A stretch of DNA of 59,219 nucleotides from Muribaculaceae bacterium (GTDB taxonomy: Bacteria; Bacteroidota; Bacteroidia; Bacteroidales; Muribaculaceae). Under the pieces are notes generated by a model. That model saw nothing but the letters and a program-made list of their open reading frames with translations, searched no databases and was not told where the DNA came from. This document shows positions 1 through 8,885 of this stretch, one piece after another (positions within the stretch are counted from its first letter, which is position 1; every line of letters begins with the position of its first letter). The stretch lies in assembly GCA_022509125.1 (NCBI GenBank), contig JAFLTU010000011.1, positions 1-59,219 of the forward strand, read 5' to 3'. The position numbers and the translations under genes were made by a program.

Positions 1-49
1 GACTCCCTGATTATGAGTCAGGTGCTCTAACCAACTGAGCTATGGGACC
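1..49 (-). tRNA. tRNA-Met (CAU anticodon), 3' part missing
   Basis: Read on the minus strand, the sequence gives a 7-nt acceptor strand (GGTCCCA, 49 to 43), U8/A9, a D arm with GCTC/GAGC, and an anticodon stem CCTGA/TCAGG enclosing the loop CTCATAA, so the anticodon is CAT. The window edge removes most of the T arm and the 3' acceptor strand. CAU can belong to elongator Met, initiator Met or lysidine-modified Ile2. The GGTCCCA acceptor suggests elongator Met, but the missing half prevents certainty. Confidence 0.9.
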
Positions 50-66
50 CCGCTTGTTTGCAAGTG

Positions 67-98
67 CAAATTTAACACTTTCTTCACTTATTTCCAAA
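67..98 (-). promoter_or_regulatory. Bacteroidetes-type promoter for the tRNA
   Basis: On the minus strand TTTG (98-95), a 20-nt spacer and TAAATTTG (74-67) match the Bacteroidetes primary sigma pattern (-33 TTTG, -7 TAnnTTTG). The -7 box ends 17 nt before the tRNA 5' end, so a short leader is expected. This is one of the best promoter matches in the window. Confidence 0.75.
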
Positions 99-388
99 TT
101 ATTTTGGTTTTTTAATTCCAATTTTAATTCCAATTATACCACCGTATCTCCTCAATAAGCTTATTTTGAATTTTTTACTTAAATTTGCTTTGCTTATTCA
201 TTAATCTTACCAACCAACTCCTCTTTTGCATGTAGTAAATAATGGGTAATCCTAAGATCCTGCCGCAGCGCGAGGACCCGCCATTAAAGATTTGTTCTAC
301 CTGCTAAAGATAAGTAAAAGAATAGCTTTCATCATTTAAAATGAGAGAACCCTTCTCTATATTCAAGAATTATATTGATCAGAGATTT
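99..388. other. Intergenic region with no recognised gene
   Basis: About 290 nt between the divergent tRNA promoter and the first protein gene. It is AT-rich apart from a short GC-rich patch near 260-282. No convincing ORF, RNA or full promoter was seen. It presumably contains the promoter of the downstream five-gene operon, but no clear TAnnTTTG box was found. Confidence 0.4.
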
Positions 389-931
389 ATGAAGATATTT
401 TTTGCTTTTTCATTTCTTTTGGCTTTAATCACAGGTTGCACGGCCGTAAATAGTAAAGCAATGAAACCAATTCCAGAGGTTGGCATTAAGGACACAATTC
501 TACAAAATGCACTTGAGGACAGCGTATGCCACATAATACTTGAGTCGAAAAAAATAACGATAACTCAATTACCCTTTCAGTCTGACTCTACAATCCCCCT
601 ATCTTCTAAAAAAATTAAACAGAAGAACTTAAGTCTTATTAGGTTTATAGTGAATAACCCGGAAAACTATTTAAGCAACAAGCCGGTTTATGGAGAATTC
701 ATTCCCCAAATCGAAGTGAAATACAATCTTAAAAAAAGAATTATCGTTTTAAAATATGATTTCGGATTACGTAAGTGGGGCGTCTTCGATCATGAGGAAA
801 AATGCATAGCAATGTTTGATCTTGCATCAGATGATATGCTGCGTTACGCTTGCCAACTTTTCCCCGATAATACTTTCTTCTCCGATTTATTACTTTCGAG
901 ATTGTCCTCAAATGATTTTCAAACTAATTAA
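389..931 (+). CDS. Putative lipoprotein of unknown function
   Basis: A 180-residue protein. The ATG at 389 is preferred over the upstream ATG at 341 because it puts a lipoprotein signal at the N-terminus: MKIFF, a hydrophobic stretch, then the lipobox LITGC with Cys17 as lipidation site. The rest has no family I recognise; it is mixed alpha/beta with a region near residues 90-140 rich in beta-forming residues. It is the first of five closely spaced genes (6 nt to the next), all with export signals, so it likely acts in the envelope with the caspase-like protein that follows. Function unknown. Confidence 0.75.
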   Translation: MKIFFAFSFLLALITGCTAVNSKAMKPIPEVGIKDTILQNALEDSVCHIILESKKITITQLPFQSDSTIPLSSKKIKQKNLSLIRFIVNNPENYLSNKPVYGEFIPQIEVKYNLKKRIIVLKYDFGLRKWGVFDHEEKCIAMFDLASDDMLRYACQLFPDNTFFSDLLLSRLSSNDFQTN

Positions 932-937
932 TAATTT

Positions 938-2122
938 ATGAAACGATATTTATTATCTATTATAATCGCCATTCTTCCTGTTTTAGCCTCTGCACAAACT
1001 ATCCATTGGCTCACTTTCATAGACACGGAAGACAAGAATGTAGGCCAAATGGATGTCAATGGAAGAGAGATTCTATACAATCATTTTGTCAACGTAGTCA
1101 ACTCAGCTCTTGCTGAAAAGGGAATTAAAAGCAACATTCAAGATATCTATGGCACTGACCTAACTCCCGAAAAATGCAAAGAGATCGTCTCCAATTTGAA
1201 ATGCGGGCCCAACGATATTGTCATATTTTATTATATCGGCCATGGCACCCATGGCACTGAGGGAGGAGATAAATGGCCAATGATGTTTATGGGAGCTAAC
1301 TATGTCGATACTCTAATACCTTTGGCTTGGGTGCATGACCAATTGAAATCAAAAGGTGCCAAACTTACAGCCACAATAGGAATGTGTTGCAATGTATATC
1401 AAGGTATCAGCCGAAGAGACGCTCCATCGTTTAAAGTGAACTATGGCAACATTTCTATCTCTGACACTGAAAAGGAAGCGATACAAAGAATGTTTTTGGA
1501 AAATAAAGGCGACATTCTTATCACTTCTGCATCTCCCGGACAATCTTCTTACGGCGATATGACACCTCTGGGACCTGTTGATTTTTTCACCTTCTCTCTT
1601 GTGACATTATTTGAAGATTCGGCTTATGAGGGCAATCTTAATTGGTCTCCGCTTATTAAAGACGTATCTTACATGGTGGATTTAATTAATAACGGCAAAC
1701 AGACGCCTGTTTTTGATTCCAACATAAATGCGGCTCCCACCACCCAAGGGGCTCCCCCCGCTTCAAAACCTATAACAGTTTCTCCTGTGGCACAAACCAC
1801 TTCTACAGCTCCTTCTGAACCAACTGCTAAACAAGAAGTGCTAAACCATCTTGGGGTTGCTTTAGATAATCTCATAGATCTTCGTCAGACTGAATCCAAC
1901 CGAATTCAACAGGCTTTAGCCTTGGAAAAAATTTTCGCTCCCGATGCAATGGTAAAAGTGTTAAGTCAGGATGGAAACCATGTGATCGACAAGTCGGCCC
2001 CTGATGCTTTCTTTGGTCGGCTCGCTACATCGCGAATTCTTCTTAAGGTCACTCCTGTGAATTTTAAAGTCAGAGACAATCAAATCGCTGAACTGGAAGT
2101 AAAAGAGGCTTATAAAAAATAA
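938..2122 (+). CDS. Exported caspase-fold (peptidase C14-like) protein
   Basis: A 394-residue protein with a Sec signal peptide (residues 1-20, ending ASAQ). Residues 21-260 resemble the caspase/metacaspase fold. A hydrophobic strand (IVIFYY) runs into GHG with His102, and a second strand ends in IGMCCN with Cys150/Cys151, the order and spacing expected for the His-Cys dyad. A Pro/Thr/Ser-rich linker (about 262-300) leads to a C-terminal domain of about 95 residues that may be NTF2-like. C14-like proteases cleave substrates at specific residues; being exported, this one would act in the periplasm or outside. Cys150 aligns best with the nucleophile, but the usual Asp before it is replaced by Gly. 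Activity is inferred. Confidence 0.78.
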   Translation: MKRYLLSIIIAILPVLASAQTIHWLTFIDTEDKNVGQMDVNGREILYNHFVNVVNSALAEKGIKSNIQDIYGTDLTPEKCKEIVSNLKCGPNDIVIFYYIGHGTHGTEGGDKWPMMFMGANYVDTLIPLAWVHDQLKSKGAKLTATIGMCCNVYQGISRRDAPSFKVNYGNISISDTEKEAIQRMFLENKGDILITSASPGQSSYGDMTPLGPVDFFTFSLVTLFEDSAYEGNLNWSPLIKDVSYMVDLINNGKQTPVFDSNINAAPTTQGAPPASKPITVSPVAQTTSTAPSEPTAKQEVLNHLGVALDNLIDLRQTESNRIQQALALEKIFAPDAMVKVLSQDGNHVIDKSAPDAFFGRLATSRILLKVTPVNFKVRDNQIAELEVKEAYKK

Positions 2123-2131
2123 ATTATAACC

Positions 2132-2749
2132 ATGAAGATTGTTAAACAACTTCTTTGCCTTGCATTTCTGGCATGTGGATGCTTGGCTTATGCTCAAACA
2201 GAATATTCAGCTCAAGACGACGGACTGTCGGAGCTGCTCAAACAAAGGGCCCAACAAAAAGTGGCACAACTCACCGACAACATTTCTTTCATGGCAGACA
2301 AAAGTAAAGATCTCAAAACCAGAGAATTTTATAAGAAAATGGCTTTGAAACTATTTGTTGCGGAAGGCGAACCGTTTGAAGAAGACGGGGTCACGAATTC
2401 CGGTGTTAAGATGGAGACAACTTCGAAATATCGTAAAAATCCATCTCGAAAATTAATGAAAGATTATTTCAACGGCCTTATTAATCTTAGATATTCCAAA
2501 GTGGACATTCAGTCGACTAAGGTACAGGATATCAAGGTGAGCGACCTTCAAAAGATTGGTGATAATCAATATGTTTGCACTGCTTATTTCGAGCAAGTGT
2601 TTCGTGGATTCCGAGATGGGGTCCCGGTCTATTCAGATCGAACAAAAAAGAAGGTTAAAGTCTATATTTTGGGAGATGAAACCTTAGACCGTATGGAATA
2701 TCTTGTTTTATTAGGGGATGTAACAGCCCTTGAAACCCTTCCTTATTGA
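2132..2749 (+). CDS. Exported protein of unknown function in the caspase operon
   Basis: A 205-residue protein with a clear signal peptide (MKIVKQ, hydrophobic core with two Cys, AYAQ near residue 22). The C-terminal two thirds is predicted alpha+beta and may be NTF2-like: helices rich in Lys and Asp, then strands ending in KVKVYILGDE and MEYLVLLGDV. Its middle resembles, by eye, the C-terminal domain of the upstream caspase-like protein. It lies 9 nt downstream of that gene, and its stop overlaps the RBS region of the next. A role as cofactor or substrate of the protease is possible but not shown. Confidence 0.7.
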   Translation: MKIVKQLLCLAFLACGCLAYAQTEYSAQDDGLSELLKQRAQQKVAQLTDNISFMADKSKDLKTREFYKKMALKLFVAEGEPFEEDGVTNSGVKMETTSKYRKNPSRKLMKDYFNGLINLRYSKVDIQSTKVQDIKVSDLQKIGDNQYVCTAYFEQVFRGFRDGVPVYSDRTKKKVKVYILGDETLDRMEYLVLLGDVTALETLPY

Positions 2750-2769
2750 TCAGGAGATACATAGACAGT

Positions 2770-4101
2770 ATGTTAAAACACTCCGTCTCGGTTTTTGTCG
2801 GCTTATTGGGATTATTCTCTTCCGCTTCAGCTCAAATCAATAATTTGATTGATGAGGAGGCATATAAGGCGCAGGTGAAATTTGTCTCGGAGTTTTTCAA
2901 CAGATTTAACGGTCGGGAATTTCACCCAGGCATAGACTCTAAAGATCCCGAGAAATATACCCAAAATCTAAGGTATCTTTTTGATATCGATTTCATTAGC
3001 TCAAATAGAGAAACGAATCAAAAGCGAGCCTTATCATTTATCGATTCCGTAGTAGAAAATCGTGTTTCCATACATTTTGAAGACCCCTCTTGGTTTGCAA
3101 AAGCCAAATGTCATGCTATATTGAAAGGCCATGAAGTGGATTTCGATATTATATTAACTGTTGAGTCTCGGGGTCTCGAAATGTATAAATGGGTGATCAC
3201 TGATGTAGAAGGTTCAGAATTCCTTCTGACCCCCTCTACTTGCAGCCGGGATATTTTCATCTTGCCCAATGAACATGAATCTAACTTCATGAAACTTCAT
3301 GAATTAACAAAGGGGAAAGACGACTATATTTCCTTGTATTCATCCGTTCAACATCCTGTTGATCCTCTTTCGGTTTTTAATACCCTGGTTTATTACGGTT
3401 TACTGGAAATTGAGTATGTATATGATATTGAATTTCATTTCCTCCAGGTGCCGGGATATATTTTCATTATAAAAGAGAAAGAGCGTGACTCATTTAATTC
3501 CGGATGGTTGATTACAGAATTATCAGAAGCTACAAGTGGTGATAAAACTCAGATCTTAGAAAAGTTATATCCTCTTGAATATAGGAAAAGTGGATTTGAA
3601 ACAAATCCACAACAGATTGCTAATCTTACGGAAACAAAAATTCCCGATATTGAGACCGCTAAAGAAAAGATAGAAGGTTTTTTTAGGACGATCAATCAAT
3701 TCATCCAGCAACCTGAAAAACTGAATTCTAACCCCAATCTTCTTACCTCTTCCTATCCGAAACAATTTGAAGAATTTGTTAAAGGGAGATATTCCTTCAC
3801 TATTCATGACAAAATTTCCAAATTAATAGCCGAAAAATACGAATTAAAGTCAGAAAATGATTGCAAACTCGATATTCTTTTGTCATGGTTAAGTCTCCCC
3901 GACTCCGGCGTAGAATCAGTTAACGTTTCTAATCTTCATTTTTTTAATGATGAAAAAATAAATCCACGCTATAGGGATAAGTTTCTGCTGCTTAAGGGGA
4001 TAATCAATACTGAAGGGGAAAAGAAAATTTCCGAAGAAGCCGTATTTTTTATTTATAACGATCAGATCGCAGGAATAAAAGAAATTTCTGAATGTTATTG
4101 A
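2770..4101 (+). CDS. Exported protein of unknown function, two related halves
   Basis: A 443-residue protein. The open frame begins at a TTG at 2746 inside the previous gene, but ATG 2770 is preferred: AGGAG lies at 2752-2756 and the N-terminus then becomes a standard signal peptide (MLKHSV, hydrophobic core, ASAQ). The protein seems to contain two copies of a roughly 150-residue alpha+beta unit (about 30-180 and 285-443), each beginning with a helical segment containing a Phe-rich FF pair and ending in strands. No catalytic motif is visible. It is the fourth gene of the operon, with 7 nt to the next gene. Confidence 0.7.
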   Translation: MLKHSVSVFVGLLGLFSSASAQINNLIDEEAYKAQVKFVSEFFNRFNGREFHPGIDSKDPEKYTQNLRYLFDIDFISSNRETNQKRALSFIDSVVENRVSIHFEDPSWFAKAKCHAILKGHEVDFDIILTVESRGLEMYKWVITDVEGSEFLLTPSTCSRDIFILPNEHESNFMKLHELTKGKDDYISLYSSVQHPVDPLSVFNTLVYYGLLEIEYVYDIEFHFLQVPGYIFIIKEKERDSFNSGWLITELSEATSGDKTQILEKLYPLEYRKSGFETNPQQIANLTETKIPDIETAKEKIEGFFRTINQFIQQPEKLNSNPNLLTSSYPKQFEEFVKGRYSFTIHDKISKLIAEKYELKSENDCKLDILLSWLSLPDSGVESVNVSNLHFFNDEKINPRYRDKFLLLKGIINTEGEKKISEEAVFFIYNDQIAGIKEISECY

Positions 4102-4108
4102 AATTAAG

Positions 4109-5563
4109 ATGTTGAAAAGATATATATTTTTAATTTTTACCGCTCTTATCATAACTACTGTCAAAGGTCAGGATCTCGAAACTGTCACCCGTTTCGGCAA
4201 TATCCTGAGCAATTGGAGCATTTCAAGTTCTCCCGATCTCATGCAATTGCAAGAGCTTTGCAGCAATGACCCCTCTTTTCGAGCAGCAAGCGGGTTTATT
4301 CAAAATCTTGCTCAAAAAAACAATCTTGCCATAACAGAGAGCTACGACCTGGCAAATTTCATCACTTGCCTGCAAAAAGAAATCGATGCCGGAAATTCAA
4401 TGATTATTTCCGGATTTAGTTACGTTCCTGAGGAATATGTTGAATTTTCTTACCCCGGGGTTGTATATGTATCCGCCAATGTGAAGTTTATTGGACAGCC
4501 GGACTATAATAGAAAAGATCTTTTTATTTTAAAAGGTGGAAAAATTGCTAAAATTTCAGATTATTTAGAATACACAGATTCTGTCACCGGAGAATTGAGA
4601 ATCGATCAAGATCTGTTAGAACTTGCCCGTTACGCCTTTTTAGAGGGGGATTATCTAAAATGTTATGATTATTATAAAAATGGGGGCTTAAAAGATATCA
4701 AAAAGAGGATAAAAGAAAATGGCTTTGCCACTATTGCTGAAAAGCCTGCCATCATCCCCTATGTGGAATCCTGCTTTGCACTGAATAAATGGACCGAAGC
4801 ATGGCATGGGATAATCGACGACGATATGATAACCCATAGAAAAACCTGGGTCAATGGTAAAGAATGGACATTGGATGCAAAAGATCTCGAGACTTGGAAT
4901 CCGGATAAAGCATCTCTGCTGAATTACATATTGGAAAAGTTTGAAGACTATTACTATGCCGGAAACTCTAACTTGAAGCAGAAGTCTCCAATTTTTCAAC
5001 ATGCAGAAAAAATGAATTCGCTCTCTCGAGGGAAATCCAAAGTCATTAAGCCTGAAAGTTCACATCCTATTTGGGAAGAAGGTATGGAAATGATTAATAA
5101 GGCTTCTGAAAATAATGACGGGAAGGCTTATAATGATGGCATTGTGTTTTTGGAAGCGGCGATAAAGAAGATTGGGAAAACTCCGGGTCGTTGCAGGGAT
5201 TTGGGTGATCTTTGTGGGTCTTATGTCTTATTGAATGGTTATTTCATCCGATTTGATGAGAAAAGAGCCGAGAAGTGGTGGAAGGAAGGTGCAAAACTCG
5301 GAGACATCTATTGCTCTCTTCGGCTTTACAAGATTTATAAACCTGAAAGTTTTCCCGGAATCGGGGCCCCACAAAAGGAAATAAAGGAATATTATAAAGC
5401 GCGTGATAAATGTTGGGAATATGCTGCTATTGCCCTAGAGGCAGAAATTCCTGAAAATTTTGACGATTTTGAGACTTTGGCAGACGCGGCAAGTTTCACG
5501 GGAAATAAACGATTGAGCGACATTTATAAAGCCAAAGCTGAAGAAAGGGCCTCCAATCGCTAA
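4109..5563 (+). CDS. Exported Sel1/TPR-like repeat protein
   Basis: A 484-residue protein with signal peptide (MLKRYIFL to VKGQ, about 1-21). The N-terminal part (30-155) is alpha+beta like its operon neighbours. The C-terminal part (about 165-484) is helical, with Sel1/TPR-like units such as AEKWWKEGAKLGD near residue 390 followed by repeated short helices and Tyr/Trp-rich turns. Such solenoids usually mediate protein contacts. It closes the five-gene run, and the next gene is 143 nt away behind its own promoter candidate. Role inferred as scaffold or adaptor for the exported caspase-like protein. Confidence 0.7.
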   Translation: MLKRYIFLIFTALIITTVKGQDLETVTRFGNILSNWSISSSPDLMQLQELCSNDPSFRAASGFIQNLAQKNNLAITESYDLANFITCLQKEIDAGNSMIISGFSYVPEEYVEFSYPGVVYVSANVKFIGQPDYNRKDLFILKGGKIAKISDYLEYTDSVTGELRIDQDLLELARYAFLEGDYLKCYDYYKNGGLKDIKKRIKENGFATIAEKPAIIPYVESCFALNKWTEAWHGIIDDDMITHRKTWVNGKEWTLDAKDLETWNPDKASLLNYILEKFEDYYYAGNSNLKQKSPIFQHAEKMNSLSRGKSKVIKPESSHPIWEEGMEMINKASENNDGKAYNDGIVFLEAAIKKIGKTPGRCRDLGDLCGSYVLLNGYFIRFDEKRAEKWWKEGAKLGDIYCSLRLYKIYKPESFPGIGAPQKEIKEYYKARDKCWEYAAIALEAEIPENFDDFETLADAASFTGNKRLSDIYKAKAEERASNR

Positions 5564-5624
5564 AATTAACTTTTTGTAATGTTATTTTTTAAGAGTCTAT
5601 TTAGGCTTTTATCGTTAAAATTAT

Positions 5625-5632
5625 TAATTTTG
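5625..5632 (+). promoter_or_regulatory. -7 box (TAATTTTG) upstream of the TPR gene
   Basis: TAATTTTG at 5625-5632 fits TAnnTTTG exactly. At the expected -33 position (5601-5604) there is only TTAG, so the upstream element is weak. The predicted leader is about 65 nt. It separates transcription of the TPR gene from the caspase operon. Confidence 0.45.
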
Positions 5633-5706
5633 CCTTTGGGGTGGGATTTTAACTTTCGATACCCGTTGCGGTCAATATTAATAATGACAATTAAAACCAA
5701 CATGAT

Positions 5707-7392
5707 ATGAAACTTAACCTTATTCTTTCAGCGGCTATATTGGCCGGCTCGTCTCTCCTCTCAGTGGCTCAGACCCACAAGGAAGGTGTGGAATACTACC
5801 GCGCCGACCAACTCTCGAATGCTAAGGAACTCCTGCAGAGAAACTACAACAATGCCGGGACCGATAAGGCTGTCAGTGAATACTACCTGGGCTTGATCGC
5901 ACTAGACAACAATAACATCGCTGAAGCGCAAGACCACTTCAACAAAGGTGTCTCCTTAAATCCGGATTATGCCTTAAACTACGTTGGTCTCGCTGAAATC
6001 GCCCTTAGAAACGGGGATAAAAAAGGAGCTGAAACTTTCTTCAAGGATGCCAAAAGCCATGCCGGCAAAGAAAAAGATGAAAAAGCATCTCTCGATATTG
6101 CAATAGCTCGTGCATATTATAATGTAGATCCGACTCTTTATGCAAAGGAGATTGATAAAAATCTGGCGCAGGCTCAAAAAGACTCTCCAAAACAGGGCAC
6201 AGCCTACACCAACGCTGATATCTATCTCTTTGAAGGCGACCGCAAAAGAGACCTCAAAGATTTTGGAGGAGCGGGCAACCAATATGAAATGGCAACAACC
6301 TATAATCCCAATGCCACTGAGGCTTATGTGAAATATGCGGAACTCTTCACTCAGGTTAACCCCCAGTATGCCATCAACATGCTCAACAATCTCTTGCGTG
6401 TTAATCCTCAGTCGGCTCTCGGACAAAGAGAACTCGCTAAGGCCTATCTGAATGCTAAAGATTATAAGAATGCTGTGGCTCAATATGAGAAATATGTGAA
6501 AAATCCCAACCACTTTAAAGATGATGAAGTGCAGTTGGCCTACCTTCTTTTCGTTGACGGAGATTACCAACAGGGTTATGATTTCGCTACCCAACTTTTG
6601 AATCAAAACCCCGATAATTTCACGGCGCAGAGATTCCAATTTCTCAATGCAGCCAATATCGACGCTCTCAAAGACCAGATGCTCCCCATGGCCGAAGCTT
6701 TGATTGCAGCCAACAAAGCAAAACCCGACACCAACAAGTTTGCGCAGATTGACTACATCCTTATCACCCCGGAACTCTTGAGCGCCAACCGTCCTGAAGA
6801 AGCTCAAGCTCTCGTGGAACAAGCTATAGCTAACGATCCCGAAAATCCTGAATACTATAGAATTCTCGCTACAGTTTACACTAAAGAAAAGGATTTCGTT
6901 AAAACAGCTCAAGCCTACGATCAGTATATTGAAAAGAAAGAAAAACCGGGTTACAACGATATAGTGCAACAGGCAAGATATAATTATTATGCCGGAGCCA
7001 GCCAACTTATCGACAATCCCGAATTGTCTCAACAACTTTTGAATAAAGCCACCGACGTGGCAGATCAGGCATTGGCAATCTCTGCCGACTACCCCACTCC
7101 TTACATAATCAAAGGACAGGCTGCCATAGCTTTGGCTCCAACAGATCAAGACCGTTTGTCGGCTGCAGTGCCTTTCTACACTCAGGCTATGGAAATTATC
7201 GAAAGTTCAAGCGACCCCTCTCGTTACACCAGCGACCTGCGTGACCTTTACACATATCTTGGCAATTATTATCTCCAAGATCAAAACGACATCCCCTCTG
7301 CAATCCCATATTTTGAAAAATATGTGGAACTGACGCCCAACGATCAAGACACAAAAGCCTATATCGAAACTTTAAAAAGCAAAGTAAAATAA
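5707..7392 (+). CDS. Exported tetratricopeptide repeat protein
   Basis: A 561-residue protein with signal peptide (MKLNLIL to SVAQ, about 1-22) and TPR units along nearly its whole length, for example the early block with YYLGLIALDNNN and later blocks around AEEAQALVEQAIANDPENPEYY and IPYFEKYVELTPND at the C-terminus. Helix pairs with Ala, Gly, Tyr and Pro at TPR positions are evident throughout. TPR proteins of this size in Bacteroidales are common periplasmic or outer-membrane-associated scaffolds; no enzymatic domain is present. ATG 5707 is preceded by the AT-rich Bacteroidetes-type leader. It is monocistronic: promoter candidate upstream and strong terminator downstream. Confidence 0.88.
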   Translation: MKLNLILSAAILAGSSLLSVAQTHKEGVEYYRADQLSNAKELLQRNYNNAGTDKAVSEYYLGLIALDNNNIAEAQDHFNKGVSLNPDYALNYVGLAEIALRNGDKKGAETFFKDAKSHAGKEKDEKASLDIAIARAYYNVDPTLYAKEIDKNLAQAQKDSPKQGTAYTNADIYLFEGDRKRDLKDFGGAGNQYEMATTYNPNATEAYVKYAELFTQVNPQYAINMLNNLLRVNPQSALGQRELAKAYLNAKDYKNAVAQYEKYVKNPNHFKDDEVQLAYLLFVDGDYQQGYDFATQLLNQNPDNFTAQRFQFLNAANIDALKDQMLPMAEALIAANKAKPDTNKFAQIDYILITPELLSANRPEEAQALVEQAIANDPENPEYYRILATVYTKEKDFVKTAQAYDQYIEKKEKPGYNDIVQQARYNYYAGASQLIDNPELSQQLLNKATDVADQALAISADYPTPYIIKGQAAIALAPTDQDRLSAAVPFYTQAMEIIESSSDPSRYTSDLRDLYTYLGNYYLQDQNDIPSAIPYFEKYVELTPNDQDTKAYIETLKSKVK

Positions 7393-7414
7393 TCTTCTGA
7401 TTATCAAATAGAAT

Positions 7415-7438
7415 AAAGCCGGGATCCTTCCCGGCTTT
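7415..7438 (+). terminator. Rho-independent-type terminator after the TPR gene
   Basis: A perfect 10-bp stem, AAAGCCGGGA (7415-7424) with TCCCGGCTTT (7429-7438) around the loop TCCT, followed by a T-rich tail (ACTTTTTCTTT). It insulates the TPR gene from the nqr operon. Confidence 0.75.
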
Positions 7439-7509
7439 ATCCACTTTTTCTTTACCACTCCTCCTCATAAGTCTCTTAAATCCACTATTTATCTAAACAA
7501 ATTTACGGA

Positions 7510-8838
7510 ATGTCTGAAAAGATCCGTATTAAAAAAGGCCTCGACATCCCATTGGCTGGCAGACCATCCGAAAAGGTGACTACCGACACCTCTTCTAAAA
7601 TTTTTGCCATTTATCCCGACGACTTCCCTGGTCCGGTTTGGAAAACTTCTCTGAAAGTAGGCGACGTTTTAAAAGCGGGCGACGTGATTTTCTTTGACAA
7701 AAACAATCCTGAAATTTCACTCGTATCACCGGTTAATGGCACCGTTAAGGAAATCAATAGAGGAGAACGTCGCCACATCAATTTTTTAAGTATCGCGAAA
7801 TCCGATAAACCGGAGGAAACCTCCCAAGGAAAGCCCTTAACTTCTCCTGAAGAAATACTTGAGGCCTTAAAACACTCAGGACTTTGGGCAATGATGAGGC
7901 AAAGACCTTTCGATATTGTGCCTGATGCCGAAAAGAAACCGCGGGATATTTTTGTGACGGCTTTCGATTCCGCTCCTCTCGCCGGTGAGATAATATCATC
8001 GGAAGAAGCCTCTTGTCTTGAGAAGGGTCTCGAAGCTCTTGCTAAGCTAACAGAAGGGAAAGTCTTCCTAAATATCCGTTACGGCCAAAACCTGTCATCA
8101 AAAATTGCTATTGTCACGGAATTTGAGGGTCCTCATCCCTCAGGAAATGTCGGCACTCAAATAGCTGCCCTTAAGCCTATCAATAAAGGGGAGACTGTGT
8201 GGACGCTCGATGCACGCACTGCTGTTAGAATCGGACGACTTTGCGAGGGAATCGCCGATTTCGAAACTCTTATCGCTGTCACAGGACCCGAAGTTTCCAA
8301 TCCTCATCTTGTAAAAACAATCGTCGGTGCCTCAATTGAGGGTATTTTAAAAGGTTTTAAATACGAGGAAAAAGGATTAAGAATCATTTCCGGAAACGTT
8401 CTGACAGGGGTAAAAGTGGCTCTTGATGGTTTTATCCATTATCCTTATAGACAAATCACTGTCATTGCTGAAGGCGACGATGCCGACGAGTTCATGGGTT
8501 GGGCTTCAATGAGCCCCGGGAAATTCAGCGTAAAAAGAAATTTTCCTGCTTTTCTCAAAGGCCTCTCAAAACCATTCCTTTTTGATGCCAGAATAAAAGG
8601 TGGAAGGCGTGCAATGATCCTGAGCGGAGAATATGACAAAGTGTTCCCCTTCGATATCTATCCGGAATATCTTTTAAAAGCCATTATGGCTAAAGACATT
8701 GACCGCATGGAAAAACTGGGCATTTATGAGGTGGCCCCGGAGGATTTCGCTCTTCCTGAGTTTGTGGACACTTCTAAACAAGAGCTTCAAAAAACGGTTA
8801 GAGAAGGTCTCGATTATTTAAGAAAAGAACTCAGCTGA
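7510..8838 (+). CDS. nqrA: Na+-translocating NADH:quinone reductase subunit A
   Basis: A 442-residue protein, matching the usual length of NqrA (about 445). The N-terminus (IRIKKGLDIPLAGRP) is the conserved NqrA opening, followed by a biotinyl/lipoyl-like fold with SLVSPVNGTVKEI. NqrA is the soluble cytoplasmic subunit lacking redox cofactors and is associated with quinone binding. First gene of a complete nqrABCDEF operon in standard order; nqrB follows after 47 nt. The complex pumps Na+ while transferring electrons from NADH to quinone, the main respiratory entry in many Bacteroidales. Confidence 0.97.
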   Translation: MSEKIRIKKGLDIPLAGRPSEKVTTDTSSKIFAIYPDDFPGPVWKTSLKVGDVLKAGDVIFFDKNNPEISLVSPVNGTVKEINRGERRHINFLSIAKSDKPEETSQGKPLTSPEEILEALKHSGLWAMMRQRPFDIVPDAEKKPRDIFVTAFDSAPLAGEIISSEEASCLEKGLEALAKLTEGKVFLNIRYGQNLSSKIAIVTEFEGPHPSGNVGTQIAALKPINKGETVWTLDARTAVRIGRLCEGIADFETLIAVTGPEVSNPHLVKTIVGASIEGILKGFKYEEKGLRIISGNVLTGVKVALDGFIHYPYRQITVIAEGDDADEFMGWASMSPGKFSVKRNFPAFLKGLSKPFLFDARIKGGRRAMILSGEYDKVFPFDIYPEYLLKAIMAKDIDRMEKLGIYEVAPEDFALPEFVDTSKQELQKTVREGLDYLRKELS

Positions 8839-8885
8839 AATTCTTGAATTTCATTTCTAAATCTTTTTTCATCTACTGTTGCTGC

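Noticed and set aside
5974-7149. 391-residue open frame on the minus strand inside the TPR gene
   Set aside because: It lies opposite a well-supported TPR protein with signal peptide. The translated product is Ile/Val/Ser-rich without domain, as expected from a mirror frame of a repeat-rich gene.
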